From positions 186,001 through 250,000 of the forward strand of contig NZ_JAJTWU010000010.1 of the NCBI RefSeq assembly GCF_021353265.1: a stretch of 64,000 nt of DNA, given 5' to 3'. How positions within the stretch are numbered: the first letter of the stretch is position 1; each line of letters begins with the position of its first letter. The translations under genes and the position numbers were made by a program. The DNA comes from Pelomonas cellulosilytica. GTDB lineage: Bacteria > Pseudomonadota > Gammaproteobacteria > Burkholderiales > Burkholderiaceae_C. This document shows, piece by piece, positions 51,090 through 59,900 of this stretch. The notes beneath the pieces were generated by a model. The model ran no database searches. It was not told where the DNA came from and worked only from the letters and a program-made list of their open reading frames with translations.

Positions 51090-51451
51090 GCGCGACGGTC
51101 GCCGCCCTGAATGAGCGTCAGCAGGTTGCCGGCCGGGTCGCGCACCTGCGCCTTGCAGACCCAGCCGTTGTCGGTGGCCGGCATCTCCACGCGCCCCCCG
51201 CACGCCTCGGCCTGTGCGAGCGCCCGGGCCAGGTCGGGCACCATGATGCCGAGCGTGACGGACGCGTCGGGCTGCTCCACGAGGGCGCCGTTCGGACTGC
51301 CTTCGGGCGTCTGCAGCTGCGCGTAGCCCGGGCCACGCGGCGCGACCTGCCAGCCGAATACGTCGGCATAGAACGGGCCCAGCCGGGCGAGGTCGGGGCC
51401 GGCCACATCGAAATGGCCGATGCCGAAGGCGGGGTGCGTTGGGAGGCTCAT
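51086..51451 (-). CDS. VOC-superfamily protein
   Basis: 121 residues. IGHFDVAGPDLARLGPFYADVFGWQVAP and GIMVPDLARALAQAEACGGRVEMPATDNGWVCKAQVRDPAGNLLTLIQ give the two repeats and the typical DPAGN. It is a small glyoxalase/dioxygenase-fold binding protein, one of the forms commonly annotated glyoxalase-like. First gene of a coupled ArsR operon and 28 bp after the rhombosortase gene, same strand. Confidence 0.9.
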   Translation of the reverse strand: MSLPTHPAFGIGHFDVAGPDLARLGPFYADVFGWQVAPRGPGYAQLQTPEGSPNGALVEQPDASVTLGIMVPDLARALAQAEACGGRVEMPATDNGWVCKAQVRDPAGNLLTLIQGGDRRA

Positions 51452-51479
51452 GACGGTTCCTGTAGCGCGGGTGCCGCCA

Positions 51480-52055
51480 TTATTTCGGCCTAATACGAAA
51501 CGTCAAGCACCAGCCCAGCACGCCGGCTAGCGCCCCAGCCAGGTGCGCGAAAGGCGCGACGGCGAAGTCGAAGCCCGGCGTGGCCCGCAGCGCCGGGCCC
51601 AGCGGCTGCTCCAGCACCAGCTTGGCCACAAGGCCGGCGAGCACGGCCACGCCGATCCAGCGGTCGCGCCCGCGGTGCGTCAACAGCGTCAGCGCGGCGA
51701 TGGCCGCGAGCCCATGCAGCACGCCGGACAGGCCGGCATAGCGCAGCAGGTCGGGCCGCAGCAGCAGCGCCAGCTGCGTCAACGGGAGCGCGACGAGCGC
51801 GGCCAGCGTCTCGCTCCGGCCCAGCCCGGCGCGGTGACCCAGCAGCGCCAGCACCGCGCAGCCGGCCAGATTGGCAGCGAGGTGGATCGGCGTCCAGTGG
51901 ACGAAGGCCGCCGTGACGGCCCGCCAGGGTTCGTGCGCGGCGAGCGCCGGCTGCCAGTCCAGCGCCTCGCGCGGCGCGGGCCAGGCCAGCAGGCACAGCA
52001 AGGCCAGCGCGGCGCACAACGCGGGCCAGCGGCGATCGGGGGGCGAGGCGGTCAT
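51480..52055 (-). CDS. rrtA: Rhombosortase (rhomboid-family GlyGly-CTERM serine protease)
   Basis: 191 residues, six membrane helices. Marks of the RrtA subfamily: ALDWQPALAAHEPWRAVTAAFVHWTPIHLAANLAG (conserved His and Asn in helix 2), catalytic Ser110 in YAGLSGVLHG, and the second catalytic residue His171 in APFAHLAGALAG. Rhombosortases cleave the C-terminal GlyGly-CTERM signal of exported proteins, often substrates of type II secretion. The subtilase at 47081 carries such a tail. ATG 52055 is chosen as it begins immediately before the first helix. Divergent from the FHA-phosphatase gene. Confidence 0.85.
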   Translation of the reverse strand: MTASPPDRRWPALCAALALLCLLAWPAPREALDWQPALAAHEPWRAVTAAFVHWTPIHLAANLAGCAVLALLGHRAGLGRSETLAALVALPLTQLALLLRPDLLRYAGLSGVLHGLAAIAALTLLTHRGRDRWIGVAVLAGLVAKLVLEQPLGPALRATPGFDFAVAPFAHLAGALAGVLGWCLTFRIRPK

Positions 52056-52151
52056 GAGGGCGGCAGTGTGGCGCAGGCCACAGTGCGGCGCCCGAACGGC
52101 CTGTCCGCAGGTACGCTCGCGCCTTCGCGCCGCACCCCCAGCCAACCCACC

Positions 52152-53294
52152 ATGAGCGATTCCGGCGACACCGAACACGCCTCCAACGACCGCACCACCA
52201 TCATGACGACGCTGGCCCGCCCCAGGCCCGTGGTGGCCGACGCGCGGGAGCACTACCTCGTGCAGCTGGACGGCCTCACGCCCGGGCAGCGGATCCCGTT
52301 CGGCCGCCAGCCGCTGCGCCTGGGCCGGCGCGCACCCGCCCATGTGCTGCTGGCCGACCCCGAGGTGTCGGGCCTGCACTGCGAGGTCGTCGCGCGTGGC
52401 TCGGCAGGCGACGCGCTGGTGACCGACCTGAACTCCACCAACGGCACCTTCCTCGATGGCCGCCGCGTACAGGGCAGCATGCGGCTGGCGCAGGGCATGA
52501 AGCTGCAGCTGGGCCGGCAGGTCTTCGTGCACGAATACCGCACGCCGGCCGACGTGGCGCAGGCTGAGGAACTGGCCCACGACCTGGAAAAGGCCTGTCG
52601 CTATGTGCAGTCGCTGCTACCGGCGCGACTGACCGACGGTGACGTGCTGACGGACTGGTGCTTCCAGCCGTCGACGCAGCTGGGCGGCGACGCCTTCGGC
52701 CATTTCGCGCTGGATGACGACCGCTTCGCCTGCTACCTCATCGACGTGTCGGGGCATGGCGCCGGCGCGGCGATGCACAGCGTCTCGGTGATGAACGTGC
52801 TGCGCCGGCGCGTGCTGCCGGGCACGGATTTCGGCGACCCGGCAGACGTGCTGCGCAGCCTGAACGCGCTGTTCCCGATGGACGCGCACGACGGCCTGGT
52901 GTTCTCGATCTGGTACGGCGTGTTCGATCGGCGCGACCGCCGCCTGCGCTACGCGTCGGGTGGCCACCATCCCGCCTACCTGGAAACGCCGGCCGGCCTG
53001 GTGCCGCTGCGCACACGCAACCTCGTCATCGGCGCCTGGCCGGACGCTGGCTTCTCAGCCGCTGACGTGGCCGTGCCGCCGGGCGCGCGGCTGTTCGTGT
53101 TCAGTGACGGCGCCTTCGAGTTGCATGCGCGCGACGGCACGGCCTGGACGCTCAACGACCTGCTGCCGTGGCTGGCCCGCGTGCCGCCCGGCGACGACGC
53201 GCCCGCGCGCTGGCTGCAGCGCGTCGTGCTCGATCAGGCCCGCCCCGGCCCGCTCGACGACGACTTTTCGCTGCTGACTGTCACACTCATGTAG
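52152..53294 (+). CDS. FHA-domain SpoIIE-type protein phosphatase
   Basis: 380 residues. An N-terminal FHA domain (about residues 35-125) with PLRLGRRAPAHVLLADPEVSGLHCEVV and DLNSTNGTFLDGRRV binds phosphothreonine. The C-terminal PPM/SpoIIE phosphatase has TQLGGDAFGHFALDD, IDVSGHGAGAAMHSVSVMNVLRRR, YASGGHHPAYLE and the final DDDFSLLTV metal ligand. It should dephosphorylate a protein such as the STAS antagonist encoded 43 bp downstream. FHA fused to SpoIIE phosphatase ties the output to an upstream Ser/Thr kinase, which is not in the window. Confidence 0.93.
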   Translation: MSDSGDTEHASNDRTTIMTTLARPRPVVADAREHYLVQLDGLTPGQRIPFGRQPLRLGRRAPAHVLLADPEVSGLHCEVVARGSAGDALVTDLNSTNGTFLDGRRVQGSMRLAQGMKLQLGRQVFVHEYRTPADVAQAEELAHDLEKACRYVQSLLPARLTDGDVLTDWCFQPSTQLGGDAFGHFALDDDRFACYLIDVSGHGAGAAMHSVSVMNVLRRRVLPGTDFGDPADVLRSLNALFPMDAHDGLVFSIWYGVFDRRDRRLRYASGGHHPAYLETPAGLVPLRTRNLVIGAWPDAGFSAADVAVPPGARLFVFSDGAFELHARDGTAWTLNDLLPWLARVPPGDDAPARWLQRVVLDQARPGPLDDDFSLLTVTLM

Positions 53295-53337
53295 CAGCGC
53301 GAGGCTAGAAAGAAAGATTCACCTCGCAAGGCTCACC

Positions 53338-53682
53338 ATGGACATCGACGTCACCCCGCTGGATCCCACCACGAACCTGCTGCGCCTTCAAGGCCGGCTG
53401 GACGCCCCGACCGTCGACCGCATCGAGGTCAAGGTCAATGCCTCGGCCGTGGCGCCCGGGCGCGACCTGCTGGTGGACCTGAGCGACGTGGCGTTCATCG
53501 CGTCGCTGGGCATCCGGCTGCTGATCACCGCGGCGCGCTCGCTGAAGGCCAAGGGGGCACGCATGGTGCTGTTCGGCGCGCAGCCGCTGGTGCTGGAGGT
53601 GCTGGAGCACACGGCCATCGACCAAATCGTGCCGGTCGTGGCCGACGAAGCCGCGGCCCGCGCGCTGCTGGCCGCCGGCTGA
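53338..53682 (+). CDS. STAS-domain anti-anti-sigma factor
   Basis: 114 residues. A complete STAS domain: LLRLQGRLDAPTVDRIEVKV, LLVDLSDVAFIASLGIRLLITAARSLKAKGARMVLFG, ending with a helix. The regulatory serine sits in the conserved ASLGIRLL loop (canonical D-S-x-G-L replaced by A-S-L-G). When unphosphorylated it would bind the RsbW-like kinase and free the target. Middle gene of a three-gene partner-switching set. Confidence 0.92.
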   Translation: MDIDVTPLDPTTNLLRLQGRLDAPTVDRIEVKVNASAVAPGRDLLVDLSDVAFIASLGIRLLITAARSLKAKGARMVLFGAQPLVLEVLEHTAIDQIVPVVADEAAARALLAAG

Positions 53683-53691
53683 GCCCTGCCG

Positions 53692-54141
53692 ATGCCGCCG
53701 CGAGACGCCATCCTGCCCGAGCGCCCGCCCGAGCTGTCGTTGGCGCTGCCGTGCGAACTCGCCTCCTGCGACGTCGCCCGGCAGGCGCTGCAGCGCCTCA
53801 TCGCGCCGCATGAACCGTCGGCGCGTGCCGGCTTCGGGCTGGAGGTCGTGCTGGAGGAGCTGCTGATGAACCAGCTGCTGCACGCCCACCCGGGCGGCCA
53901 CGCGTCGGCCAGCGTGCAGCTGCTGGCCTGGGTGGCCGGCGACACGCTGTTGCTGCAACTGGCGGACAACGGCATCCCGTTCGACCCGCTGGCACAACCC
54001 GCGCCCGTCGCGCCGGCCAACCTGGACGACGCCCGGCCCGGCGGACTTGGGCTGCACCTGCTGCGGCGTTACGTCAACACGCTGGCCTACGAGCGCTCGA
54101 ACGGCGAAAACCGGCTGACCGTGGGCCTGGCCCTTCGCTGA
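53692..54141 (+). CDS. RsbW-like anti-sigma factor / serine kinase (HATPase)
   Basis: 149 residues. GHKL ATPase: N box LEVVLEELLMNQLLHAHPGGHASASV, G1 LQLADNGIPFDPLAQP, G2 GGLGLHLLRRYVNTLAYERSNGENRLTVGL. It would phosphorylate the STAS antagonist and sequester a target sigma factor or other regulator. The cognate target is not in the window. It abuts the convergent glnE stop with no gap. Confidence 0.92.
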   Translation: MPPRDAILPERPPELSLALPCELASCDVARQALQRLIAPHEPSARAGFGLEVVLEELLMNQLLHAHPGGHASASVQLLAWVAGDTLLLQLADNGIPFDPLAQPAPVAPANLDDARPGGLGLHLLRRYVNTLAYERSNGENRLTVGLALR

Positions 54142-56952
54142 TCAGCCGAACACCGCGCGCCACAGCGCCAGCACCGCGTCGCGATGCGCCGCCAACGGCG
54201 CGGCGGCCTCGGCCGTCAGCGCAGTGGCTTCCTCGTTCAGCCGCGCGCGGTGCTGCACGCGGCGCAGCTCGCGGTACGCACTGGCCGCCGCCTCGCCCAC
54301 GCCGGGCGGCAGCAGGCCCAGCGTCTCGGCCAGGCGCAGCAGCGCGATGTTGCCGAGGTCGTCCTGCAGCGTCGGATGCGCCGCCGAGTGCGCCAGCACG
54401 AGGAACTGCACGACGAACTCCACGTCCATCATGCCGCCCTCGCTGTGCTTCACGTCGAAGAGGCCGTCCTTCACTGGCCGGGCCGCGCGCACCTTCTCGC
54501 GCATGGCCTGCACCTCGCGCCGGAGCGCCTCGGCGTCGCGCGGCGCCGTCAGAACCTGGCGGCGCACGCTCTCGCAGCGCTCGGCCAACGCCGGGTCCCC
54601 CGCGCAGAATCGCGCCCGCGTGATGGCCTGGTGCTCCCAGGTCCAGGCGGTATTGCTGCCGCGGCCGGTCTGGTAGGCCTCGAAGTGGGTAAGCGACGTG
54701 ACCAGAAGTCCCGAGTTGCCGTTGGGCCGCAGCGCCGTGTCGATGTCGAACAGCTCGCCGGCTGCCGTGCGCAGCGTCAGCCACGTGATGAGCCGGCGCA
54801 CGAAGGCACCGTAGATCTCGGCCGCGTTCTCGTCGTCATCGTCGAAGACGAAGACGACATCCAGGTCGCCGCCATAGCCCAGCTCCTTGCCGCCGAGCTT
54901 GCCGTAGGCGATGACGGCCAGCCGCGGAGCGGGGCGGTGCGCCTGCAGCCGCCCGCCGGGCCGCCCCAAGGGCGGCGCCCCCCCCTCGGGAGGCAGTCCG
55001 GCCGCAGGCTGGGCCTGGGGGCTGCGCGGCATGCGGGCCCAGGCCCATTGAATCGCGATCTGCAGCACGGCATCGGCCAGCAGGCTGAGATCGTCGGCGA
55101 CCTGCTCGACGGTGATGCAGCCCTCCACGTCGCGCACCAGCGTGCGGAAGACCTCGGCATGGTGGGCACGGCGCAGCGTGTCGAGCAGCGCCTCCTCGTC
55201 GGCCTGGCCGCTGCGGGCCCAGCCCTGCTCGCGGTCGCGCAGGTCGGCCAGGAAGGCATCGCGGTCGAAGCGGGCCGACAGCAGCAGCGGGTCGGCCAGC
55301 TCGTCGATGACGCCGGGATGCTGCATCAGGTAGCGCATCGGCCAGCGCGCCAGGCCCAGCAGGCGCAGCAGCCGCGCCTGCACGGCCGGGCGCTCCACGA
55401 GCAGCGCCAGATAACTCTCGCGACGCAGCAGCGGTTCCACCCAGTCGACGAAGCGCAGCGCCGCGTCCAGCGAACACTCTCCCGCCTCCACGGCCTGCGA
55501 GGCGCGCTGGAAGAGCTTGCCAAGCCGGTGGCGCGACTCCTCGCGCAGCCCCTGGACGCGCGGGCTCTCGGCCAGCGTACGCACGGCGGCGGCCAGCGGC
55601 GCCGGCAGGCCGGCCAGGAAGTCTTCGGCATCCACCGCTGGCTTCGGCCCGCCGCATTGGCCGCCCTTGCAGCTGCCCGGTGGCTTGCCGCCCTCGTGCA
55701 GCAGCGCGTCGAACTCGGTAGCCACGAGCTCGCGCACCTCGCCGAGCTGCTCGAACAGCTCGCACGTCTCCCGCGAGCATTGCAGCCCCATCGACGCTGC
55801 GATCCACGCCAGGTCGGCATCTGCCTGTGGCAGGCAGTGCGTCTGCTGGTCGTCGAGGAACTGGATGCGGTGCTCCACGCGGCGCAGGAAGACGTAGGCG
55901 TCGGCCAGGCGGCGTGCGGTCTCTGCCTTCATCAGGCCGCGCGCGGCCAGCCGGCCCAGCGCCTTGACAGTGGAGCGCGTGCGGATCTCCGGGAACTGGC
56001 CGCCACGCACGACCTGCAGCAGCTGCACGATGAACTCGATCTCGCGGATGCCGCCGCGGGACAGCTTCACGTCGTTGGCGCGCTCGGGACGGCCGGCGGC
56101 TCGCGCCTTGGCCTCGCTGCGGATCTTGCCGTGCAGCTGGCGCAGGCCCTCGAAGACGCCGTAGTCCAGGTAGCGGCGGTAGACGAAGGGCGCCACCAGG
56201 TCGCGCAGCGCCAGCGTGCGCGGGTCCGCCGGCGAGCCGAAGCCGGTCAGCGGCGCGACGACGCGGCTCTTCAGCCAAGCGAAGCGCTCCCACTCGCGGC
56301 CCTGCACGAGGAAATACTCCTCCAGCATGGCGAGGCTGACGACCGGCGGGCCGCTCTTGCCGTTGGGCCGCAGCGCCAGGTCCACACGGAACACCTGGCC
56401 GTCGTCCGTCACGTCGCCGATCAGCGCGTACAGCCGCCGCGCCACCTGCGCGAAGTACTCGTGCGCGGAGACGGGCCTGGGGCCGTGCGTCGCGCCGTCT
56501 TCCTCGTAGACGTAGATCAGGTCGATGTCGGACGACACATTGAGCTCGCGCGCGCCGAGCTTACCCATGCCGAGCACCCAGAAGGCAATGTCGCCGCCGT
56601 CCGCACTGCGAGGCGCGCCGTGGATCTCGTCCAGCTCCGCGCGGGCGTCCGTGAGCGCCAAGTCCAGCGTGATCTCTGCCAGATGCGTCATCGCCAGCGT
56701 GACGTCGTCCACGCTGGCGCCATGCTCGACGTCGAGCACGGCCAGGCGCTCCAGCACCAGGTGGCGGGCCACGCGCAGCGCGCTTGCCAGCGTCCGCCCG
56801 GCCGGATTTGTGAGCAATGTCTCGATCAGCGCGGCAATGGCGGCGCGGTCGGGAAGGCCCGGTGGCAGCAGCGGCAGCGCCTCGGCATAACGGCGCCGGA
56901 CACGTTGCACATAGCGGCTGTGTTCAGCAACGACGGGAAACGTTTGGCTCAT
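54142..56952 (-). CDS. glnE: Bifunctional glutamine synthetase adenylyltransferase/adenylyl-removing enzyme
   Basis: 936 residues. It controls glutamine synthetase by adding or removing AMP in response to nitrogen status and PII. The first nucleotidyltransferase domain has GMGKLGARELNVSSDIDLIYVYEEDG (residues about 128-150) and LALRPNGKSGPPVVSL. The second has AYGKLGGKELGYGGDLDVVFVFDDDD near residue 685 and the LRPNGNSGLLVTSL motif. Between them is a linker with an extra GLPPEGGAPPLGRPGG stretch encoded by a palindromic DNA element (54958-55001), absent, as far as I recall, from enterobacterial GlnE. Length otherwise normal. Divergent from the YhdP-like gene. Confidence 0.95.
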   Translation of the reverse strand: MSQTFPVVAEHSRYVQRVRRRYAEALPLLPPGLPDRAAIAALIETLLTNPAGRTLASALRVARHLVLERLAVLDVEHGASVDDVTLAMTHLAEITLDLALTDARAELDEIHGAPRSADGGDIAFWVLGMGKLGARELNVSSDIDLIYVYEEDGATHGPRPVSAHEYFAQVARRLYALIGDVTDDGQVFRVDLALRPNGKSGPPVVSLAMLEEYFLVQGREWERFAWLKSRVVAPLTGFGSPADPRTLALRDLVAPFVYRRYLDYGVFEGLRQLHGKIRSEAKARAAGRPERANDVKLSRGGIREIEFIVQLLQVVRGGQFPEIRTRSTVKALGRLAARGLMKAETARRLADAYVFLRRVEHRIQFLDDQQTHCLPQADADLAWIAASMGLQCSRETCELFEQLGEVRELVATEFDALLHEGGKPPGSCKGGQCGGPKPAVDAEDFLAGLPAPLAAAVRTLAESPRVQGLREESRHRLGKLFQRASQAVEAGECSLDAALRFVDWVEPLLRRESYLALLVERPAVQARLLRLLGLARWPMRYLMQHPGVIDELADPLLLSARFDRDAFLADLRDREQGWARSGQADEEALLDTLRRAHHAEVFRTLVRDVEGCITVEQVADDLSLLADAVLQIAIQWAWARMPRSPQAQPAAGLPPEGGAPPLGRPGGRLQAHRPAPRLAVIAYGKLGGKELGYGGDLDVVFVFDDDDENAAEIYGAFVRRLITWLTLRTAAGELFDIDTALRPNGNSGLLVTSLTHFEAYQTGRGSNTAWTWEHQAITRARFCAGDPALAERCESVRRQVLTAPRDAEALRREVQAMREKVRAARPVKDGLFDVKHSEGGMMDVEFVVQFLVLAHSAAHPTLQDDLGNIALLRLAETLGLLPPGVGEAAASAYRELRRVQHRARLNEEATALTAEAAAPLAAHRDAVLALWRAVFG
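54958..55001. repeat. Palindromic element inserted in frame in the glnE linker
   Basis: On the plus strand a perfect hairpin GCCGCCC-CAA-GGGCGGC (54960-54976) is followed by an imperfect GC palindrome GCC(C)CCC / GGGAGGC. The composition matches intergenic GC palindromes elsewhere in the window (16687, 45609). In protein it codes for a flexible Pro/Gly loop. An in-frame mobile palindrome tolerated in a linker is the best explanation. Confidence 0.45.
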
Positions 56953-56989
56953 GACCCTGTGCTAGATTGCCTGACGGCCGGTTATCCAC

Positions 56990-59900
56990 GTGCCTCACGT
57001 GCCCTTAGACAACGTGTCTGACTACTTCTCGGCCGCCTTCCACCACTGTTCTCGTGTCACCCACTGGCCCTTGCGCCTGTGCTGGGTCGGTCTGCGCTGG
57101 GCGCTGCTGCTGCTGGCGCTGCTGTGGGGACTGGGGGTGGTGGCCTGGAGCGTGTTGCACTGGGCCATTCTCCCGCACGCCAACGACTGGCGTCCGTGGC
57201 TGGAAAAGGAAGCCTCAAAGGCATTGGGGGTAGAGCTGCGCATCGGCCGGCTGGACGTGCAGTCCGGCGGCTGGATGCCGCGCATGGAGCTGGGCGACGT
57301 CAGCGTGCTGGACCCTGCCGGCCGCACGGCACTGCGGCTGCCACGGGTGTCGGCGGTGCTGTCGGCGCAGTCGCTGGTGGTGCTGCAGCCGCGCTTCTCC
57401 CAGCTGCTGATCGACGCACCGGAGCTGACCATCCGCCGGGACGCCGCCGGCCGCATCTACATCGGCGGCATCGACGTGGACGGCAGCGACCCGGCCGACA
57501 CCGGCACGACCGAGGCGTCGCTGGACTGGCTGTTCAGCCAGCCGGAGCTGGCCGTCCTGCGCGGCCGGGTGCGCTGGATCGACGACCAGCGCAAAGACGC
57601 CCGACCGCTGGAGCTGTCGGCGCTGAACTTCATCATGCGCAACGGCCTGCGCAGCCACCAGTTGCGGCTGGACGCCACGCCGCCGGCCGACTGGGGACGG
57701 CGCTTCACGCTGATGGGCCAGTTCACGCAGAGCCTGCTGAAGCGCCCGGCCGAGTTCCAGCACTGGAGCGGCCAGCTCTATGCCGACCTGCCCTACGCCG
57801 ACCTGAGCCAGCTGCGCCGCCATGTGGCGCTGCCCTTCCAGCTCAGCGAGGGCGACGGCGCCGTGCGCGCCTGGGGCCAGGTCAAGGACGGCCAGCCCGT
57901 AAGCGCCACGCTGGACGTGGCGCTGCGCACCGTGCGGCTCAAGTTGCTGGAAAGCGCGCCCGAGCTGAACCTGGACCACATCCAGGGCAGGCTGGACCTG
58001 ACGCGCGCCAAGGACAGGCTCAGCCTGCAGGCCCACCAGCTCGGCTTCGTCAGCGGCGACGGCGTCATCTGGCCGCGCTCGGACTGGGGCGTGTCGCTTC
58101 AGCTGGGCCCGGCCGACCAGGTGTTGGGCGGCGAGGTCAATGCGCAGCGGCTGGACTTCGCGCTGATGGCGCAGATCGCCCAGCGCCTGCCGCTGGGCGA
58201 GCGCACGCACCAACTGCTGGCCGAGCTGGTGCCGCAGGGCGTGCTGACGGCGCTCATCGGCCAGTGGCAGGGTGCGCTGGACGCGCCGCGCAGCTACCGC
58301 GTCAAGGCCCAGCTCGACGGCCTGGCGCTCGCCGCCCGCGCAAACGAGCAGGACGGCCATGTCGGCCGGCCGGGTGTGCGCGGCGCCAGCCTGGAGCTGG
58401 ACGCGAACGAGCGGGGCGGTTCTGCCCGGCTGGAAGTCCACGAGGGCGACGTGACGCTGCCGGGGCTGTTCGAGGAGCCGGTGCTGCCCATCACGCGGCT
58501 GTCGACGCAGTTGCTCTGGCAGCTCCCCCAGCCGGGCGCCAAGGGCGGTGGTGACGTGGAGCTCAAGCTGCGCGACCTGCAGCTGCAGACACCCGACCTC
58601 AGTGGCGAGTTCGACGCCACGTGGCGGCGTCCGGCCGGCGCAACGACGCCGGGCTTCCTGGACCTGTCCGGCAAGGTTCAGCGTCTGGCCGCCACGCATG
58701 TGGCCCGCTACATGCCCCGCCAGCTGCCCGCCACGCGCAGCTGGCTCGCGCGCGCGCTCCTGGCCGGCGAGGCTCGCGGCATCGGCGTGCGGCTCAAGGG
58801 CGAGCTGGCGGACTTCCCGTTCGACGCGCCACGGTCCGGCGGCGTCTTCCGTGTCGGCTTCCAGGCTCAGGGCGTCACGCTGGCCTATGTGCCGGCCGCC
58901 GAGCCCGGCGGCACGTCGAGCTGGCCGGTCATTGACGGCGTGGACGCCGAGATGGTGTTCGAGCGCGGCAGCATGCAGATCAAGGAGGGCCACGGGCGGC
59001 TGATGGGCTATGAGCTCAGCAATGTCAACGGCGGCATCCAGGACCTGCAGCACGGCCGCGTGCTGGCGCTGGACGGCAGCGGCCGCGGCGCGGGCGCCGA
59101 CCTGCTGCGCTTCGTGCGCTCATCGCCGCTGGACGAATGGCTGGGCCACGCGCTGAGCAATGCGTCGGCCCAGGGCCCCACGGCGCTGAAGCTGGGCCTG
59201 AACATCCCGCTGGACGACAGCAACCAGACGACGCTGAAGGGCCAGCTGCAGCTGGGCGGCGTGGATCTGAAGCTGCGGCCCGAGCTGCCGCCACTGGCCG
59301 GCGCGCGCGGCCGCATCGACTTCGACCGCCGCGGCCTGCAGCTGGCCGGCATGACCGCGCGGCTGCTGGGCGGCGATGCCGGCATCGAGGGCGGCTCGCA
59401 GCGCGACGGCAGCCTGCGCTTTGCCGTCCAGGGCCAGGCCACGGCCGACGGGCTGCGGCGCGCGACCGAGCTGGGAGCCGTCGCGCGGCTGGCCCAGGCG
59501 GCCAGCGGTCAGGCGGCCTACCGCTTCCAGCTGGCCGTGGGCAAGGAGGGGCAGACGGAGCTCAGCGTGGCCAGCAGCCTGCAAGGCCTGGCGCTGGACC
59601 TGCCGGCGCCCGCGCGCAAGGACGCCGATGCGGCGCTGCCGTTGCGGCTGCTGATCGCACCGACCGGCTCCGGGCATGACGAAGTGCGCCTGGAAGTGGG
59701 CGCCGGCGCCGCGCCGCTGCTGCAGGCGCAGTTGCAACGCGACGTGTCGGGTGCCGGCTCGCAGGTGCTGCGCGGCGCGCTGGCCGTGCAGGACAAGCTG
59801 CCGGCACTGCCCGCCGCCGGCGTGCTGCTGCAGGCCAACGTCGCCGCGCTTGACCTGGACGCCTGGCAGCAGCGCCTGGGCGCGCTGGCCGGCGGCGCGG

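Noticed and set aside
54184..57021. A 945-codon plus-strand frame across glnE
   Set aside because: Antisense shadow of glnE, whose two nucleotidyltransferase domains are intact.
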